From: Streptomyces sp. DH5
Lineage (GTDB): Bacteria > Actinomycetota > Actinomycetes > Streptomycetales > Streptomycetaceae
Direction: 5' to 3'
Length of the DNA: 64,000 nucleotides
Assembly: GCF_020873915.1 (NCBI RefSeq)
Contig: NZ_JAHWGP010000039.1
Span: 1-64,000, forward strand
Shown here piece after piece: positions 8,402 through 20,009 of this stretch (position 1 is its first letter; each line of letters starts with the position of its first letter). Under the pieces are notes generated by a model that was given only the letters and a program-made list of their open reading frames with translations, did not search any database and was not told where the DNA came from. Position numbers and translations under genes: made by a program.

Positions 8402-10206
8402 CGCTGGACCTCCTGTCCCCCCGCCGGGGCACCGGCCATGAGGTGGGCGTACTCGGGACTGCCGCGCAGCAGTTCGTGGTGCGTGCCGACGGCGGTGATC
8501 CGGCCGCCGGAGAGCAGGGCGACGCGGTCGGCGAGCAGGACCGTGGAGGGGCGGTGCGCGACGATGAGGGCGGTGGTGTCCGCCAGCACGCGGCGCAGGG
8601 CGGCCTCGACGGCGGCCTCGGTGTGCACGTCGAGTGCGGAGAGGGGGTCGTCCAGGACGAGGAAGTCCGGGCGGCCGACGACGGCGCGGGCCAGGGCGAG
8701 GCGCTGGCGCTGCCCGCCGGAGAGGCTGAGGCCCTGCTCGCCGACCTGGGTGTCGGTGCCCCGGGGCAGCGCGTGCGCGAAGTCGGCCTGCGCGACGGCC
8801 AGGGCGCGGGCGAGGTCCTCCTCGCCGGTGCCGCCGCCCATCAGCACGTTCTCGCCCACCGTCGCGGAGAAGAGGGTGGGTTCCTCGAAGGCTACGGCGA
8901 CGCGGGCGCGCAGTTCCTCGCGGGACATCGCCCTGATGTCCGTGCCGTCGAGGGTGATGCGGCCCTCGGTGACCTCGTGGAGGCGGGGGACGAGGGCGGT
9001 GAGCGTCGTCTTGCCGCTGCCGGTGGCGCCGACCAGGGCGAGGGATTCACCGGGGCGGATGTGCAGGTCGATGCCGTGCAGGACGGGAGCCGAGCCGGCG
9101 GGCGCGTCGGGGTAGCGGAAGCCGACGGAGTGGAAGACCAGGCCGCCTTCGCCGTCCCGCGGGCGGGCGCGGCTGCCCGCGGTCGCGGCGGACCGCGGCC
9201 CGGCCGGGGAGGACTCGGGTTCCGCGTCCATCACCTCGAAGTAGCGTTCCGTGGCCGTCGCCGCCTCCTGGCTCATGGCCAGCAGGAAGCCGATGGAGTC
9301 CACCGGCCACCGCAGGGCCAGGGCGGTGGACAGGAACGCCACCAGCGTGCCCGCCGACAGCGAGCCGTCCGCCACCCGTACGGCACCCAGCACCAGCGCC
9401 GCGCCGATCGCCAGCTCCGGGAGCGTCACGATGACGCCGAGGATCGTCGCCAGCAGCCGTGCCTTGTGCAGTTCCGTCCCGCGCAGGTCGCCCGACAGCT
9501 TCCGGAACGCCACGGCCTGGCTGCGGTGCCGCCCGAACCCCTTGATGATCCGGATGCCGAGCACGCTCTCCTCGACGACCGTCGTCAGGTCGCCCACCTG
9601 GTCCTGCGCCCGCCGTGCCGCCCCCGAGTACCGCTTCTCGAAGACCACGCACGTGATCAGCACCGGCACGGCCGGCACCAGGACGACCAGCCCCAGCGTC
9701 CAGTCCTGTATCAGCATGATGATCACACCGACCAGGATGGTCACGCCGTTGACCAGCAGGAACGTCAACGGGAAGGCGAGGAACATCCGCAGCAGCATCA
9801 GGTCCGTGGTGGCCCGCGACAGCAACTGCCCCGACGGCCACCGGTCGTGGAAGGCGACCGGCAGCCGCTGCAGATGCCGGTACAGGTCCGCCCGCATCTC
9901 CGCCTCCACGTGCGACAGCGGACGCGCCACCAGCCACCGGCGGAACCCGAACAGCAGCGCCTCCGCCAGCCCGAGCAGCAGCAGGTACAGCGCACCGAGC
10001 CACACCCCGGCCGGGTCCCGGTCGGCGATCGGGCCGTCCACCATCCACTTCAGGACGAGCGGGATGACCAGACCGATGCAGGAGGCCAGGATCGCGATGA
10101 AAGCGGCGGTGGACAACCGCGCCCGCACCGGCCGCACGTACGGCCACAGCCGCAGCAGCGTGCGCACGGCGGAACGGGACTCCGGGGGAGAAGGTGTAGT
10201 GGGCAT
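8398..10206 (-). CDS. ABC exporter half-transporter (catalytic Glu replaced by Asp)
   Basis: A 602-aa exporter half. Walker A (GATGSGKTT), signature (LSGGQRQRL) and H-loop (IVAHRPST) are intact. Walker B ends LVLDDPLSALD, with Asp where the catalytic Glu normally sits, a replacement typical of the degenerate site in heterodimeric exporters of the TM287/288 or BmrCD type. It is the first gene of the four-gene minus-strand set and lies divergent from the DrrAB-like genes. The start ATG at 10206 gives MPTTPSPPESRS; a polar N-terminus precedes the first membrane helix. Confidence 0.92.
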   Translation of the reverse strand: MPTTPSPPESRSAVRTLLRLWPYVRPVRARLSTAAFIAILASCIGLVIPLVLKWMVDGPIADRDPAGVWLGALYLLLLGLAEALLFGFRRWLVARPLSHVEAEMRADLYRHLQRLPVAFHDRWPSGQLLSRATTDLMLLRMFLAFPLTFLLVNGVTILVGVIIMLIQDWTLGLVVLVPAVPVLITCVVFEKRYSGAARRAQDQVGDLTTVVEESVLGIRIIKGFGRHRSQAVAFRKLSGDLRGTELHKARLLATILGVIVTLPELAIGAALVLGAVRVADGSLSAGTLVAFLSTALALRWPVDSIGFLLAMSQEAATATERYFEVMDAEPESSPAGPRSAATAGSRARPRDGEGGLVFHSVGFRYPDAPAGSAPVLHGIDLHIRPGESLALVGATGSGKTTLTALVPRLHEVTEGRITLDGTDIRAMSREELRARVAVAFEEPTLFSATVGENVLMGGGTGEEDLARALAVAQADFAHALPRGTDTQVGEQGLSLSGGQRQRLALARAVVGRPDFLVLDDPLSALDVHTEAAVEAALRRVLADTTALIVAHRPSTVLLADRVALLSGGRITAVGTHHELLRGSPEYAHLMAGAPAGGQEVQR

Positions 10207-10439
10207 CAGCAGCGAGCCTACGGTTCGCCACTGACGCTGCCCACCGAGTTTCGGCCGGAGGGGCCTCCACCGATGGTCCTACGACCTGGGCCTACGGCCT
10301 GGTCCCACGGCCCGCCCCCACGGCCGGTCCACGGTCCGGGCCGCACGGAAGGCCGTACCGCGTATCAACCGATCGGCCGATGCCGGTTCGAGCGCATCGC
10401 CCGATGTGCCGGCGGTGCCCGCACCGCGACGCTGGAGCC
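10207..10439. promoter_or_regulatory. divergent promoter region between ABC exporter and DrrAB/two-component operons
   Basis: A 233-bp gap between divergently transcribed genes, so at least two promoters are expected here. It contains short imperfect repeats of CC(T/C)ACGGCC near 10276-10330 and a GATCGGCCGATG element near 10371-10382 with partial dyad symmetry, both candidate operator sequences. I could not assign -35/-10 boxes. No gene is supported within it. Confidence 0.35.
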
Positions 10440-11342
10440 ATGTCCGTCATCGACGTCACCGATCTGCGCAAGTCCTACGGAGGCCGCGCGGCCGTCGACG
10501 GTGTCTCCTTCACCGTCGAGGAGGGCGAGATCTTCGGGATCCTCGGCCCCAACGGCTCCGGCAAGACCACCACCGTGGAGTGCGTCGAGGGCCTGCGCGT
10601 CCCCGACGCGGGCCGCGTCCGCGTCACCGGCCTCGACCCCGTCACCGACCACGAGGAGGTCACCCGCGTCCTCGGAGCCCAGCTCCAGCAGAGCGAACTC
10701 CAGCCCCGACTCACCGTCCGCGAGGCCCTGGAGCTGTACGCCTCCTTCTACCCGCGCCCCGCCGACTGGCGCCCGCTCACCGAACGGCTCGGTCTCACCG
10801 AGAAGCTGACCACCCGGTTCGGCAAGCTGTCCGGCGGCCAGAAACAGCGGCTGTTCATCGCGCTCGCCCTGATCGGCAACCCGCGGATCGTCGTCCTGGA
10901 CGAGCTCACCACCGGCCTCGACCCGCGCGCCCGGCGCGACACCTGGGAGCTCATCGAGGACGTCCGCGCACGCGGCGTCACCGTCCTCCTCGTCACCCAC
11001 TTCATGGAGGAGGCCCAGCGCCTCTGCGACCGCATCGCGGTGATCGACAAGGGCCGGGTCGCCGCGCTGGACACCCCGGCCGGGCTGATCCACCGCTCGG
11101 CGGGCGCCACCGTCATCAGTTTCACCCCGTCCGCCCCGCTGGACGACACCGCCCTCGGCGCGCTGCCCGGGCTCACCTCCGTCCAGCACAAGGACGGCCG
11201 GGTCACCCTGTCCGGCACCGACGACACGGTCAACGCCGTCATCACCCTCCTCGCCCGCTCCCGCGTCACCGCCCACCAGCTGCGCGTCACCGACGCCACG
11301 CTGGACGACGCCTTCCTGGACCTCACGGAGGCCACGGCATGA
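10440..11342 (+). CDS. ABC transporter ATP-binding protein, DrrA-like
   Basis: A 300-aa ATPase of an ABC-2 type exporter. Walker A is GPNGSGKTTT, the signature LSGGQKQRL, Walker B VVLDELTTGLDP and the H-loop LLVTHFMEE. The C-terminal ~80 residues form the accessory domain typical of DrrA-type subunits. ATG at 10440 (MSVIDVTDLRKSYGG) was chosen because the conserved fold starts there; the in-frame extension upstream is Arg-rich and untypical. The stop overlaps the start of the permease gene (ATGA), and the set continues into a two-component system. Drug or antimicrobial-peptide export is plausible but unproven. Confidence 0.92.
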   Translation: MSVIDVTDLRKSYGGRAAVDGVSFTVEEGEIFGILGPNGSGKTTTVECVEGLRVPDAGRVRVTGLDPVTDHEEVTRVLGAQLQQSELQPRLTVREALELYASFYPRPADWRPLTERLGLTEKLTTRFGKLSGGQKQRLFIALALIGNPRIVVLDELTTGLDPRARRDTWELIEDVRARGVTVLLVTHFMEEAQRLCDRIAVIDKGRVAALDTPAGLIHRSAGATVISFTPSAPLDDTALGALPGLTSVQHKDGRVTLSGTDDTVNAVITLLARSRVTAHQLRVTDATLDDAFLDLTEATA

Positions 11343-12088
11343 GCACCGACGTCCTCGACACCGCCGTCCTCAGGACCGAGTTCCGCCTCTTCAGGCGCGA
11401 ACCCGGCAGCCTCTTCTGGATCATGCTCTTCCCGACCCTGCTGCTGGCGATCCTGGGCTCCATCCCCGACCTCCGGGAGGCCGACCCCAACCTCGGCGGA
11501 CTGCGCCCCGTCGACGCCTACGTGCCGGTCACCGTCCTCCTCGGTCTGCTCTTCGGCGGGCTCCAGGGCATGCCGCCCACCCTCACCGGCTACCGGGAGA
11601 CCGGCATCCTGCGCCGGATGTCCACCACACCGGTACGCCCCGCCGCCCTGCTCACCGCGCAGATGCTGGTCCTCGGCGGTGCCTCGCTGCTGTCCGCCCT
11701 GCTCACCCTCGCCGTCGGCAGGATCGCCTTCGGCGTGGTCCTGCCCGGGCAGCCGTTCGGCTACCTCCTCGCGCTGTTGCTCGCCCTGTTCGCCTCCCTC
11801 GCCCTCGGCGCGCTGCTCAGCGCCCTGTCCCGCACCGCGAAGATCGCCGCCGCGATCGGGTCGGCCGCGCTCTTCCCCGCCATGTTCACCGCGGGCGTGT
11901 GGCTCCCCGTCGAGGCCATGCCGGACCTGCTGGCCGACATCGTCGGCTGGACCCCGTTCGGCGCCGCCGCCCAGGCCCTGAACGAGGCAGCGGCGGGCCA
12001 CTGGCCGGGCGGGACGCACCTCGGGGTGATGGCGGGCTGGGCGCTGCTGCTCACCGCGGGGGCCGCACGCTGGTTCCGCTGGGAATGA
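11339..12088 (+). CDS. ABC-2 type permease, DrrB-like
   Basis: A 249-aa membrane protein with about six hydrophobic helices (FWIMLFPTLLLAILGS, VPVTVLLGLLFGGL, LAVGRIAFGVVLPG and others). Family hallmarks are the N-terminal RREPGSLFWIMLFP and the RETGILRRMSTTPVRP loop of the ABC-2 family. It forms the membrane channel partner of the ATPase encoded immediately upstream, with a 4-bp overlap. Its stop region overlaps a possible start (12085) of the downstream histidine kinase, so all four genes look co-translated. Confidence 0.9.
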   Translation: MSTDVLDTAVLRTEFRLFRREPGSLFWIMLFPTLLLAILGSIPDLREADPNLGGLRPVDAYVPVTVLLGLLFGGLQGMPPTLTGYRETGILRRMSTTPVRPAALLTAQMLVLGGASLLSALLTLAVGRIAFGVVLPGQPFGYLLALLLALFASLALGALLSALSRTAKIAAAIGSAALFPAMFTAGVWLPVEAMPDLLADIVGWTPFGAAAQALNEAAAGHWPGGTHLGVMAGWALLLTAGAARWFRWE

Positions 12089-12129
12089 CGGCCCGGCACG
12101 GTTGCGCGGACCTGACCGACAATGACGCC

Positions 12130-13383
12130 ATGGCAGAGGCGACACAACTGGACCGGCGGTGGGCGGTGTTCGACCGCTGGGGCCCGTACGGACTGTTGTG
12201 CCTGAGCGCTCTGATCGCCTGGGTGACCGCCGACGCCCTCGGCATGAGCACCGGTGAACGACTGGCGTGCGGCATCCTGATCGTCGCGGCCGTCGCCGTG
12301 GAACTGTGGTGGAACAGGAGGGCCGGCGGCCGTGCGGGACCGTCCGCGGCGGGCGCCCGCCAGTACGCCCTGCGCTGGGCGCTCGCCTTCGCCCTCACCC
12401 TGCTGCACCCGCTGTTCGCCTTCTACGCCGCCCTCGGCTACTTCAGCACCGAGCGGCTGCTCCCGCCCCGTCTGCGCAAGGCCGGTCTGTTCGCCACCGC
12501 CGTGACCATGGCGGGTTCCCAGTCGGGAGGGCTGCCGCCGGGCGACGGCCTCGGCTGGGTGCTCTTCGGCTCCCTCCTCGCGGCCAACAGCGTGCTGGCC
12601 CTCCTCTTCGGTCACTTCGCCGAACTGGAGGAGGCCCGCAGCCGGGCCCGGGTGGAGACCATCGCCGAACTGGAACGCACCAACACGGCGTTGCAGCAGG
12701 CGCTCGACGAGAACGCCGCCCTGCACACCCAACTCCTCCTCCAGGCACGGGAGGCCGGGGTCGCCGACGAGCGGCGGCGGCTCGCCGCGGAGATCCACGA
12801 CACCATCGCCCAGGGACTGACCGGCATCATCACCCAGCTCCAGGTCGCGGGAAGCGTCCAGGACCCGGCCGTGGCCCGCACCCACCGGGACCGGGCCCTC
12901 GCCCTGGCCCGCGAGAGCCTCGGCGAGGCCCGCCGCTCCGTGCACAACCTCTCCCCGGGCGCGCTCGCCGACGGCGGACTGCCCGGGGCACTGCGGAGGA
13001 CCGTCACCGCATGGGGTGAACGCACCGGCGCCCGCGCCGGGTTCACGGTCACCGGCACCGCCGAGCCGCTGCACGACGAGGTGGCGGCCACCCTGCTGCG
13101 CATCGCCCAGGAGGCCCTGTCCAACGCCGCCCGCCACGCCGCCCCCGGCCGCGTCGGCGTCACCCTGTCCTACATGGGCGACGAGGTCACCCTCGACATC
13201 CGCGACGACGGCCGGGGCTTCGACCCGCTCGCCGTCCCCGCGCGCACCGGCACCGGCGGCTTCGGCCTCGACGGGATGCGGGCCCGCGCCGAACGCGTCG
13301 CCGGGGCGCTCACGATCGAGTCCGAACCCGGCGGCGGCACGGCGGTCTCGGCTCGCGTACCGTTGGTCCGCCATGACCGATGA
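12130..13383 (+). CDS. sensor histidine kinase, NarL/DesK type
   Basis: A 417-aa membrane sensor. Several hydrophobic segments lie in the first ~150 residues, followed by a coiled-coil stretch (EEARSRARVETIAELERTN). The HisKA_3 phospho-acceptor box RRRLAAEIHDTIAQGL has the predicted His at residue 223. The ATPase domain has the N-box (QEALSNAARHA) and G-box (IRDDGRGFDP, GFGLDGM). It phosphorylates the response regulator encoded by the overlapping next gene. Start ATG 12130 gives MAEATQLDRR. An in-frame ATG at 12085, overlapping the permease stop, would add 15 residues and allow direct coupling; neither has a strong ribosome-binding site. The context suggests it controls the adjacent exporter. 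Confidence 0.9.
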   Translation: MAEATQLDRRWAVFDRWGPYGLLCLSALIAWVTADALGMSTGERLACGILIVAAVAVELWWNRRAGGRAGPSAAGARQYALRWALAFALTLLHPLFAFYAALGYFSTERLLPPRLRKAGLFATAVTMAGSQSGGLPPGDGLGWVLFGSLLAANSVLALLFGHFAELEEARSRARVETIAELERTNTALQQALDENAALHTQLLLQAREAGVADERRRLAAEIHDTIAQGLTGIITQLQVAGSVQDPAVARTHRDRALALARESLGEARRSVHNLSPGALADGGLPGALRRTVTAWGERTGARAGFTVTGTAEPLHDEVAATLLRIAQEALSNAARHAAPGRVGVTLSYMGDEVTLDIRDDGRGFDPLAVPARTGTGGFGLDGMRARAERVAGALTIESEPGGGTAVSARVPLVRHDR

Positions 13384-14044
13384 CGCCCCGACCGACGCCG
13401 TGACCGGCGACGCCGTGATCTCCCTCCTCGTCGTCGACGACCACCCCGTCGTGCGGGACGGCCTGCGCGGCATGTTCGACTCCGCGCCCGGCTTCCACGT
13501 CCTCGGCGAGGCCGCGAACGGCGTCGAGGCGCTGGAGCGTGCCGCCGCCCTGGACCCCGACGTGGTCCTCATGGACCTGCGGATGCCGGGCGGGGGCGGG
13601 GTCGAAGCCATCCGGGAACTGTCCCGCCGGGGCGCCCGCGCCCGGGTCCTGGTGCTCACCACGTACGACACCGACTCCGACACCCTGCCCGCCATCGAGG
13701 CGGGCGCCACCGGCTACCTCCTCAAGGACGCGCCCCGCGAGGAACTGTTCACCGCCGTCCGCGCCGCGGCCCAGGGCCGTACGGTGCTCTCCCCGGCCGT
13801 CGCCTCCCGCCTCGTCTCCGCCGTCCGCACCCCCGCGGCCCCCGGCAACGAGCCGCTCTCCGCACGCGAGCGCGAGGTACTGGCGCTGGTCGCCAAGGGC
13901 ACCTCCAACCGGGAGATCGCCCGCGAACTGTTCATCAGCGAGGCGACCGTGAAGACCCACCTCACCCACATCTTCGGCAAGCTCGGCGCCAAGGACCGCG
14001 CAGCGGCGGTGGCGGTGGGCTACGACCGGGGCATCCTCGGCTGA
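13373..14044 (+). CDS. LuxR/NarL-family response regulator
   Basis: A 223-aa two-domain regulator. The receiver domain starts LLVVDDHPVVRDGL, and the phospho-acceptor is Asp68 in VLMDLRMPGG. The conserved Thr is in VLTTYDTD, and the Lys in YLLKDAPRE. The C-terminal LuxR-type helix-turn-helix spans PLSAREREVLALVAKG to TSNREIARELFISEATVK. The ATG at 13373 overlaps the kinase gene by 11 bp. It is probably the transcriptional output for the kinase at 12130-13383, and the adjacent DrrAB-like exporter is a likely target. It converges with glgX, with a 15-bp gap. Confidence 0.93.
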   Translation: MTDDAPTDAVTGDAVISLLVVDDHPVVRDGLRGMFDSAPGFHVLGEAANGVEALERAAALDPDVVLMDLRMPGGGGVEAIRELSRRGARARVLVLTTYDTDSDTLPAIEAGATGYLLKDAPREELFTAVRAAAQGRTVLSPAVASRLVSAVRTPAAPGNEPLSAREREVLALVAKGTSNREIARELFISEATVKTHLTHIFGKLGAKDRAAAVAVGYDRGILG

Positions 14045-14059
14045 GCACGCCCCCGCCCG

Positions 14060-16312
<2,253 letters not shown>

Positions 16313-16504
16313 CTGTCAGCCTCCCGCGGCTCGTGGGGGACGACGGGCGGACAGGGGTTCGCGGCGGCCCGTCCCATCGGCTCGGTCCGCGGCTCCCGGC
16401 GCGTCGTCCTCCCACTGTTCTGCCCAGAGCGTGCCTCGCACTCACGTTTCCCCGGGGGGCGGACACGGTCGTTTCCGGAGGCGAGGCCCGTCGTTGGGTA
16501 CCCC

Positions 16505-17731
16505 GTGAGGCACGTAACTGGGCGCGCACGGCGCGCGAGGGCCGCACTGGCCGTCGTAGTGACATGGGCAGGACTGCTGACCGCAACCGCCGGATGTACC
16601 GCGGACGGTCCCGTGCGGGGGGCGTTCGGACCCCCGGGCCGGGGGGACGCCATCCGGGTGGTCCCCGCCGACGGCAGCGAGGACGTACGGCCCGGCTCCC
16701 CGCTGCGGGTACGGGTGCCCGACGGACGGCTGGAGTCGGTGAAGGTCGTCGTGTCCCAGGACGCGCGGGAGTCACCGGTCCCGGGACGGGTCTCCGCCGA
16801 CGGGCTGACCTGGAAGCCCGACGACGACCGGCTGGCACTCGCCGCCAAGTACACCGTCGACGCGGTGGCCGTGGACGGCGAGGGCCGCCGCTCCGCCCGG
16901 CACACCACGTTCACCACCTTCGTCCCGGAGGAACGCTTCATCGGTTACGTCGCCCCGGAGGACCGCGCCACCGTCGGCACCGGGATGATCGTCTCCCTGG
17001 AGTTCAACCGGAAGATCACCCGCCGCGCGGCCGTCGAACGCGCCGTCCGCGTCACGGCCCGCCCGGCCGTGGAGATCCGCCCGCACTGGTTCGGCGACTC
17101 CCGCCTGGACTTCCGCCCCGAGCACTACTGGAAACCCGGCACCAGGGTCACCGTCGACCTGAACCTGCGCGACGTCGAGGGCGCGCCCGGGGTGTACGGC
17201 CTCCAGCGCCGCACCTTCACCTTCACCGTCGGCCGCAGCCAGGTGTCGGTGGTGGACGCCTCCCGGCACACCATGCGGGTGCGGCGGGACGGGGAACTGC
17301 TCACCACCGTGCCCATCACGGCGGGGGCGGCGAAGACACCCACCTACAACGGCAAGATGGTGATCACCGAGATGCTCGAGGTCACCCGCATGAACAGCCG
17401 CACGGTCGGGTTCGGCGGCGAGTACGACATCCCCGACGTGCCGCACGCCATCCGCCTGACCAGCTCCGGCACCTTCCTGCACGGCAACTACTGGGCGGAG
17501 CCCGGGGTGTTCGGCAGCAGCAACGTCAGCCACGGCTGCGTCGGCCTGCGCGACGACAAGGGCGGGGGCGCGGACACCCCGGCCGGCTGGTTCTTCGACC
17601 GCAGCCTCGTCGGCGACGTCGTCGAGGTCGTCAACAGCAAGGACAAGCAGGTGGCGCCCGACAACGGCCTCGGCGGCTGGAACATGAACTGGAAGGAATG
17701 GACGGCGGGCGGCGCGGTGACACGACGCTGA
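16505..17731 (+). CDS. lipoprotein L,D-transpeptidase (YkuD) with Ig-like domain, copy 1
   Basis: Cell-wall enzyme of 408 aa forming 3-3 peptidoglycan cross-links. It begins with a basic stretch and hydrophobic h-region ending in the lipobox TATAGC, so the mature protein is predicted to be a lipoprotein outside the membrane. Two Ig-like domains of the actinobacterial Ldt type (VVPADGSEDVRPGSPLRV; EDRATVGTGMIVSLEF) are followed by the YkuD catalytic domain with HGNYW and SHGCVGL (Cys345). The start is GTG 16505, a moderate choice because no strong ribosome-binding site is visible. The next gene is a clear paralogue. No terminator is seen between the two genes. Confidence 0.9.
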   Translation: MRHVTGRARRARAALAVVVTWAGLLTATAGCTADGPVRGAFGPPGRGDAIRVVPADGSEDVRPGSPLRVRVPDGRLESVKVVVSQDARESPVPGRVSADGLTWKPDDDRLALAAKYTVDAVAVDGEGRRSARHTTFTTFVPEERFIGYVAPEDRATVGTGMIVSLEFNRKITRRAAVERAVRVTARPAVEIRPHWFGDSRLDFRPEHYWKPGTRVTVDLNLRDVEGAPGVYGLQRRTFTFTVGRSQVSVVDASRHTMRVRRDGELLTTVPITAGAAKTPTYNGKMVITEMLEVTRMNSRTVGFGGEYDIPDVPHAIRLTSSGTFLHGNYWAEPGVFGSSNVSHGCVGLRDDKGGGADTPAGWFFDRSLVGDVVEVVNSKDKQVAPDNGLGGWNMNWKEWTAGGAVTRR

Positions 17732-17893
17732 CCGCGATCCCTCGGGCGGCCCCCGGAAGTTGGAACGCAACGGTGACAAAACCGCCGCCGATATCGCCCC
17801 TGGCCTGTGGTTACTATGCGGCCGAGCGCGCGTGGGGCGCGCGGGGGCGCGGGCCCGGCCGACAACTGCCGGGGCCGCCGAGGGGAGAAACAA

Positions 17894-19141
17894 GTGAACG
17901 TGGGGCCGATATCGGGGGCGTCGGTGGGCGCGCGGCGACGGGGCGGCAGGAAGCTGGCAGCCCTGGCGCTCGGTCTGGCGCTGGCGGTCACCGCCTGCGG
18001 CGGCGGGGGAGCGGACGCGGGAGCCGGCCAGGACGACGGCAAGGGCAAGGGCAAGGACGTAGCCGCGGCGCAGAGCAAGCAGTCCGAGGCCGTGGTCGGG
18101 ATCGCGCCCGAGGACGGCGCGGAGGACGTGAGGACCAGCGGTGCGCTGAAGGTCACCGCGAGCAAGGGCAAACTGACCGAGGTCGTCGTCAAGAACCCGG
18201 ACGGCGACCCGGTCGAGGGTGAGATCTCCGGCGACGGCGCCACCTGGACGCCGTCCACGCACCTCGCCGCCTCGACCGAGTACACGGTGCACGCCGTCGC
18301 CAAGGACTCCGAGGGCCGCACCGCCGCGGAGGACTCCAGCTTCACGACCCTGACCCCGAAGAACACCTTCGTCGGTCACTTCACCCCCGAGGACGGCTCG
18401 AAGGTCGGCGTCGGCATGCCGTTCTCGCTCCGCTTCACCCGGGGCATCACCAACCCCGAGGACGTCGAGAAGGCCATCCGCATCACCACCGAGCCGGCCG
18501 TCGAGGTCGAGGGCCACTGGTTCGGAAACGACCGCCTCGACTTCCGCCCGGAGAAGTACTGGGCGGCCGGCACCAAGGTCACCGTCGACCTCAACCTCGA
18601 CGGCGTCGAGGGCCGCGACGGCGTCTACGGGAAGCAGTCCAAGAAGGTCTCCTTCACCATCGGCCGCTCGCAGGTCTCCGTCGTCGACGCCAAGAAGCTC
18701 ACCATGAAGGTCCAGCGGGACGGCAAGGTCATCAAGACCATCCCCGTCACCACCGGCAAGGCCGGCATGGAGACCTGGAACGGCCAGATGGTCATCAGCG
18801 AGCGGCTGAAGGTCACCCGCATGAACGGCGAGACGGTCGGCTACGGCGGCGAGTACGACATCAAGGACGTCCCCCACGCCATGCGCCTGACCACCTCCGG
18901 GACCTTCCTGCACGGCAACTACTGGGGCGGCGGCGCCTTCGGCAACTACAACGCCAGCCACGGCTGCATCGGCCTGCGGGACGTGCGCGGCGGCTGGGAC
19001 AAGAAGGCGCCGGGTGCCTGGTTCTTCGAGAACTCCATGATCGGTGACGTCGTGGTCGTCAAGAACTCCAACGACGCGGTGGTCGCCCCGGACAACGGCC
19101 TCAACGGCTGGAACATGTCCTGGGAGAAGTGGAAGGCGTGA
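17894..19141 (+). CDS. lipoprotein L,D-transpeptidase (YkuD) with Ig-like domain, copy 2
   Basis: A 415-aa paralogue of the preceding gene with the same architecture: basic n-region, lipobox AVTAC, a Gly/Lys-rich linker, two Ig-like segments (PEDGAEDVRTSGALKV; PEDGSKVGVGMPFSL), and a YkuD domain with HGNYWGGG and SHGCIGL (Cys358). It ends in the same NGWNMSWEKW motif as the other copy (GGWNMNWKEW). GTG 17894 is preceded by AGGGGAGA at good spacing, which decides against an in-frame ATG at 17807. The 162 bp upstream has a TACTAT hexamer (17812-17817) that could be a -10, so it may have its own promoter. A strong hairpin terminator follows. Confidence 0.92.
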   Translation: MNVGPISGASVGARRRGGRKLAALALGLALAVTACGGGGADAGAGQDDGKGKGKDVAAAQSKQSEAVVGIAPEDGAEDVRTSGALKVTASKGKLTEVVVKNPDGDPVEGEISGDGATWTPSTHLAASTEYTVHAVAKDSEGRTAAEDSSFTTLTPKNTFVGHFTPEDGSKVGVGMPFSLRFTRGITNPEDVEKAIRITTEPAVEVEGHWFGNDRLDFRPEKYWAAGTKVTVDLNLDGVEGRDGVYGKQSKKVSFTIGRSQVSVVDAKKLTMKVQRDGKVIKTIPVTTGKAGMETWNGQMVISERLKVTRMNGETVGYGGEYDIKDVPHAMRLTTSGTFLHGNYWGGGAFGNYNASHGCIGLRDVRGGWDKKAPGAWFFENSMIGDVVVVKNSNDAVVAPDNGLNGWNMSWEKWKA

Positions 19142-19149
19142 CCGGCCGC

Positions 19150-19179
19150 GCCCCCGCGCCCCCCGAGGGGCGCGGGGGC
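19150..19179 (+). terminator. hairpin terminator after the L,D-transpeptidase pair
   Basis: Perfect 13-bp GC stem (left arm 19150-19162, right arm 19167-19179) with a CCGA tetraloop, nine bases after the stop codon. It has no U-tract, as usual for Streptomyces. Confidence 0.75.
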
Positions 19180-19241
19180 CCACCCGGCGGGCGGCGCACC
19201 TGCGGTGTCCCGGCGTGTGAACGCCCGCTAACCTGCGGAGC

Positions 19242-20009
19242 ATGAGCGTACATCTCGAAGTCTCCGAAGGCGTCGGCACGCTGCGGCTGGACCGGCCGCC
19301 CATGAACGCGCTGGACATCGCCACGCAGGACCGGTTGAAGGAGCTCGCCGAGGAGGCCACCCGGCGCGACGACGTGCGCGCCGTGGTGATCTACGGCGGC
19401 GAGAAGGTGTTCGCGGCGGGCGCGGACATCAAGGAGATGCAGGCCATGGACCACGCGGCCATGGTCCAGCGGGCCCGCGCGCTCCAGGACTCCTTCACCG
19501 CCGTCGCCCGCATCCCCAAGCCGGTCGTGGCCGCCGTCACCGGTTACGCGCTCGGCGGGGGCTGCGAACTCGCCCTCTGCGCCGACTACCGCATCGCCGG
19601 GGAGAACGCCAAGCTGGGCCAGCCGGAGATCCTGCTCGGCCTCATCCCGGGCGCGGGCGGCACCCAGCGGCTGTCCCGGCTGATCGGCCCCTCCAGGGCC
19701 AAGGACCTCATCTTCACCGGCCGGCAGGTCCGGGCCGACGAGGCGCTGACGCTCGGCCTGGTCGACCGGGTGGTCCCCGCCGACGAGGTGTACGCGCAGG
19801 CGCACGCCTGGGCGGCGAAGCTGGCCCAGGGCCCGGCGATCGCGCTGCGGGCGGCCAAGGAGTCCGTCGACACCGGTCTGGAGACCGACATCGAGACCGG
19901 TCTCGCCGTCGAACGCAACTGGTTCGCCGGCCTGTTCGCCACGGAGGACCGCGAGCGCGGGATGCGCAGCTTCGTCGAGGAGGGCCCCGGCAAGGCGAAG
20001 TTCCTGTGA
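19242..20009 (+). CDS. enoyl-CoA hydratase/isomerase family protein
   Basis: A 255-aa crotonase-fold enzyme. The oxyanion-hole motifs are FAAGADIKEM and ALGGGCELALCADYRIA. The second catalytic Glu region is GQPEILLGLIPGAGGTQRL, consistent with active hydratases. The C-terminal helices end RSFVEEGPGKAKFL. The likely reaction is hydration of trans-2-enoyl-CoA in fatty-acid or branched-chain degradation; the exact substrate cannot be read from sequence. ATG 19242 is preceded by a GGAG-containing stretch. It sits after the terminator at 19150 and is therefore probably monocistronic. Confidence 0.93.
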   Translation: MSVHLEVSEGVGTLRLDRPPMNALDIATQDRLKELAEEATRRDDVRAVVIYGGEKVFAAGADIKEMQAMDHAAMVQRARALQDSFTAVARIPKPVVAAVTGYALGGGCELALCADYRIAGENAKLGQPEILLGLIPGAGGTQRLSRLIGPSRAKDLIFTGRQVRADEALTLGLVDRVVPADEVYAQAHAWAAKLAQGPAIALRAAKESVDTGLETDIETGLAVERNWFAGLFATEDRERGMRSFVEEGPGKAKFL

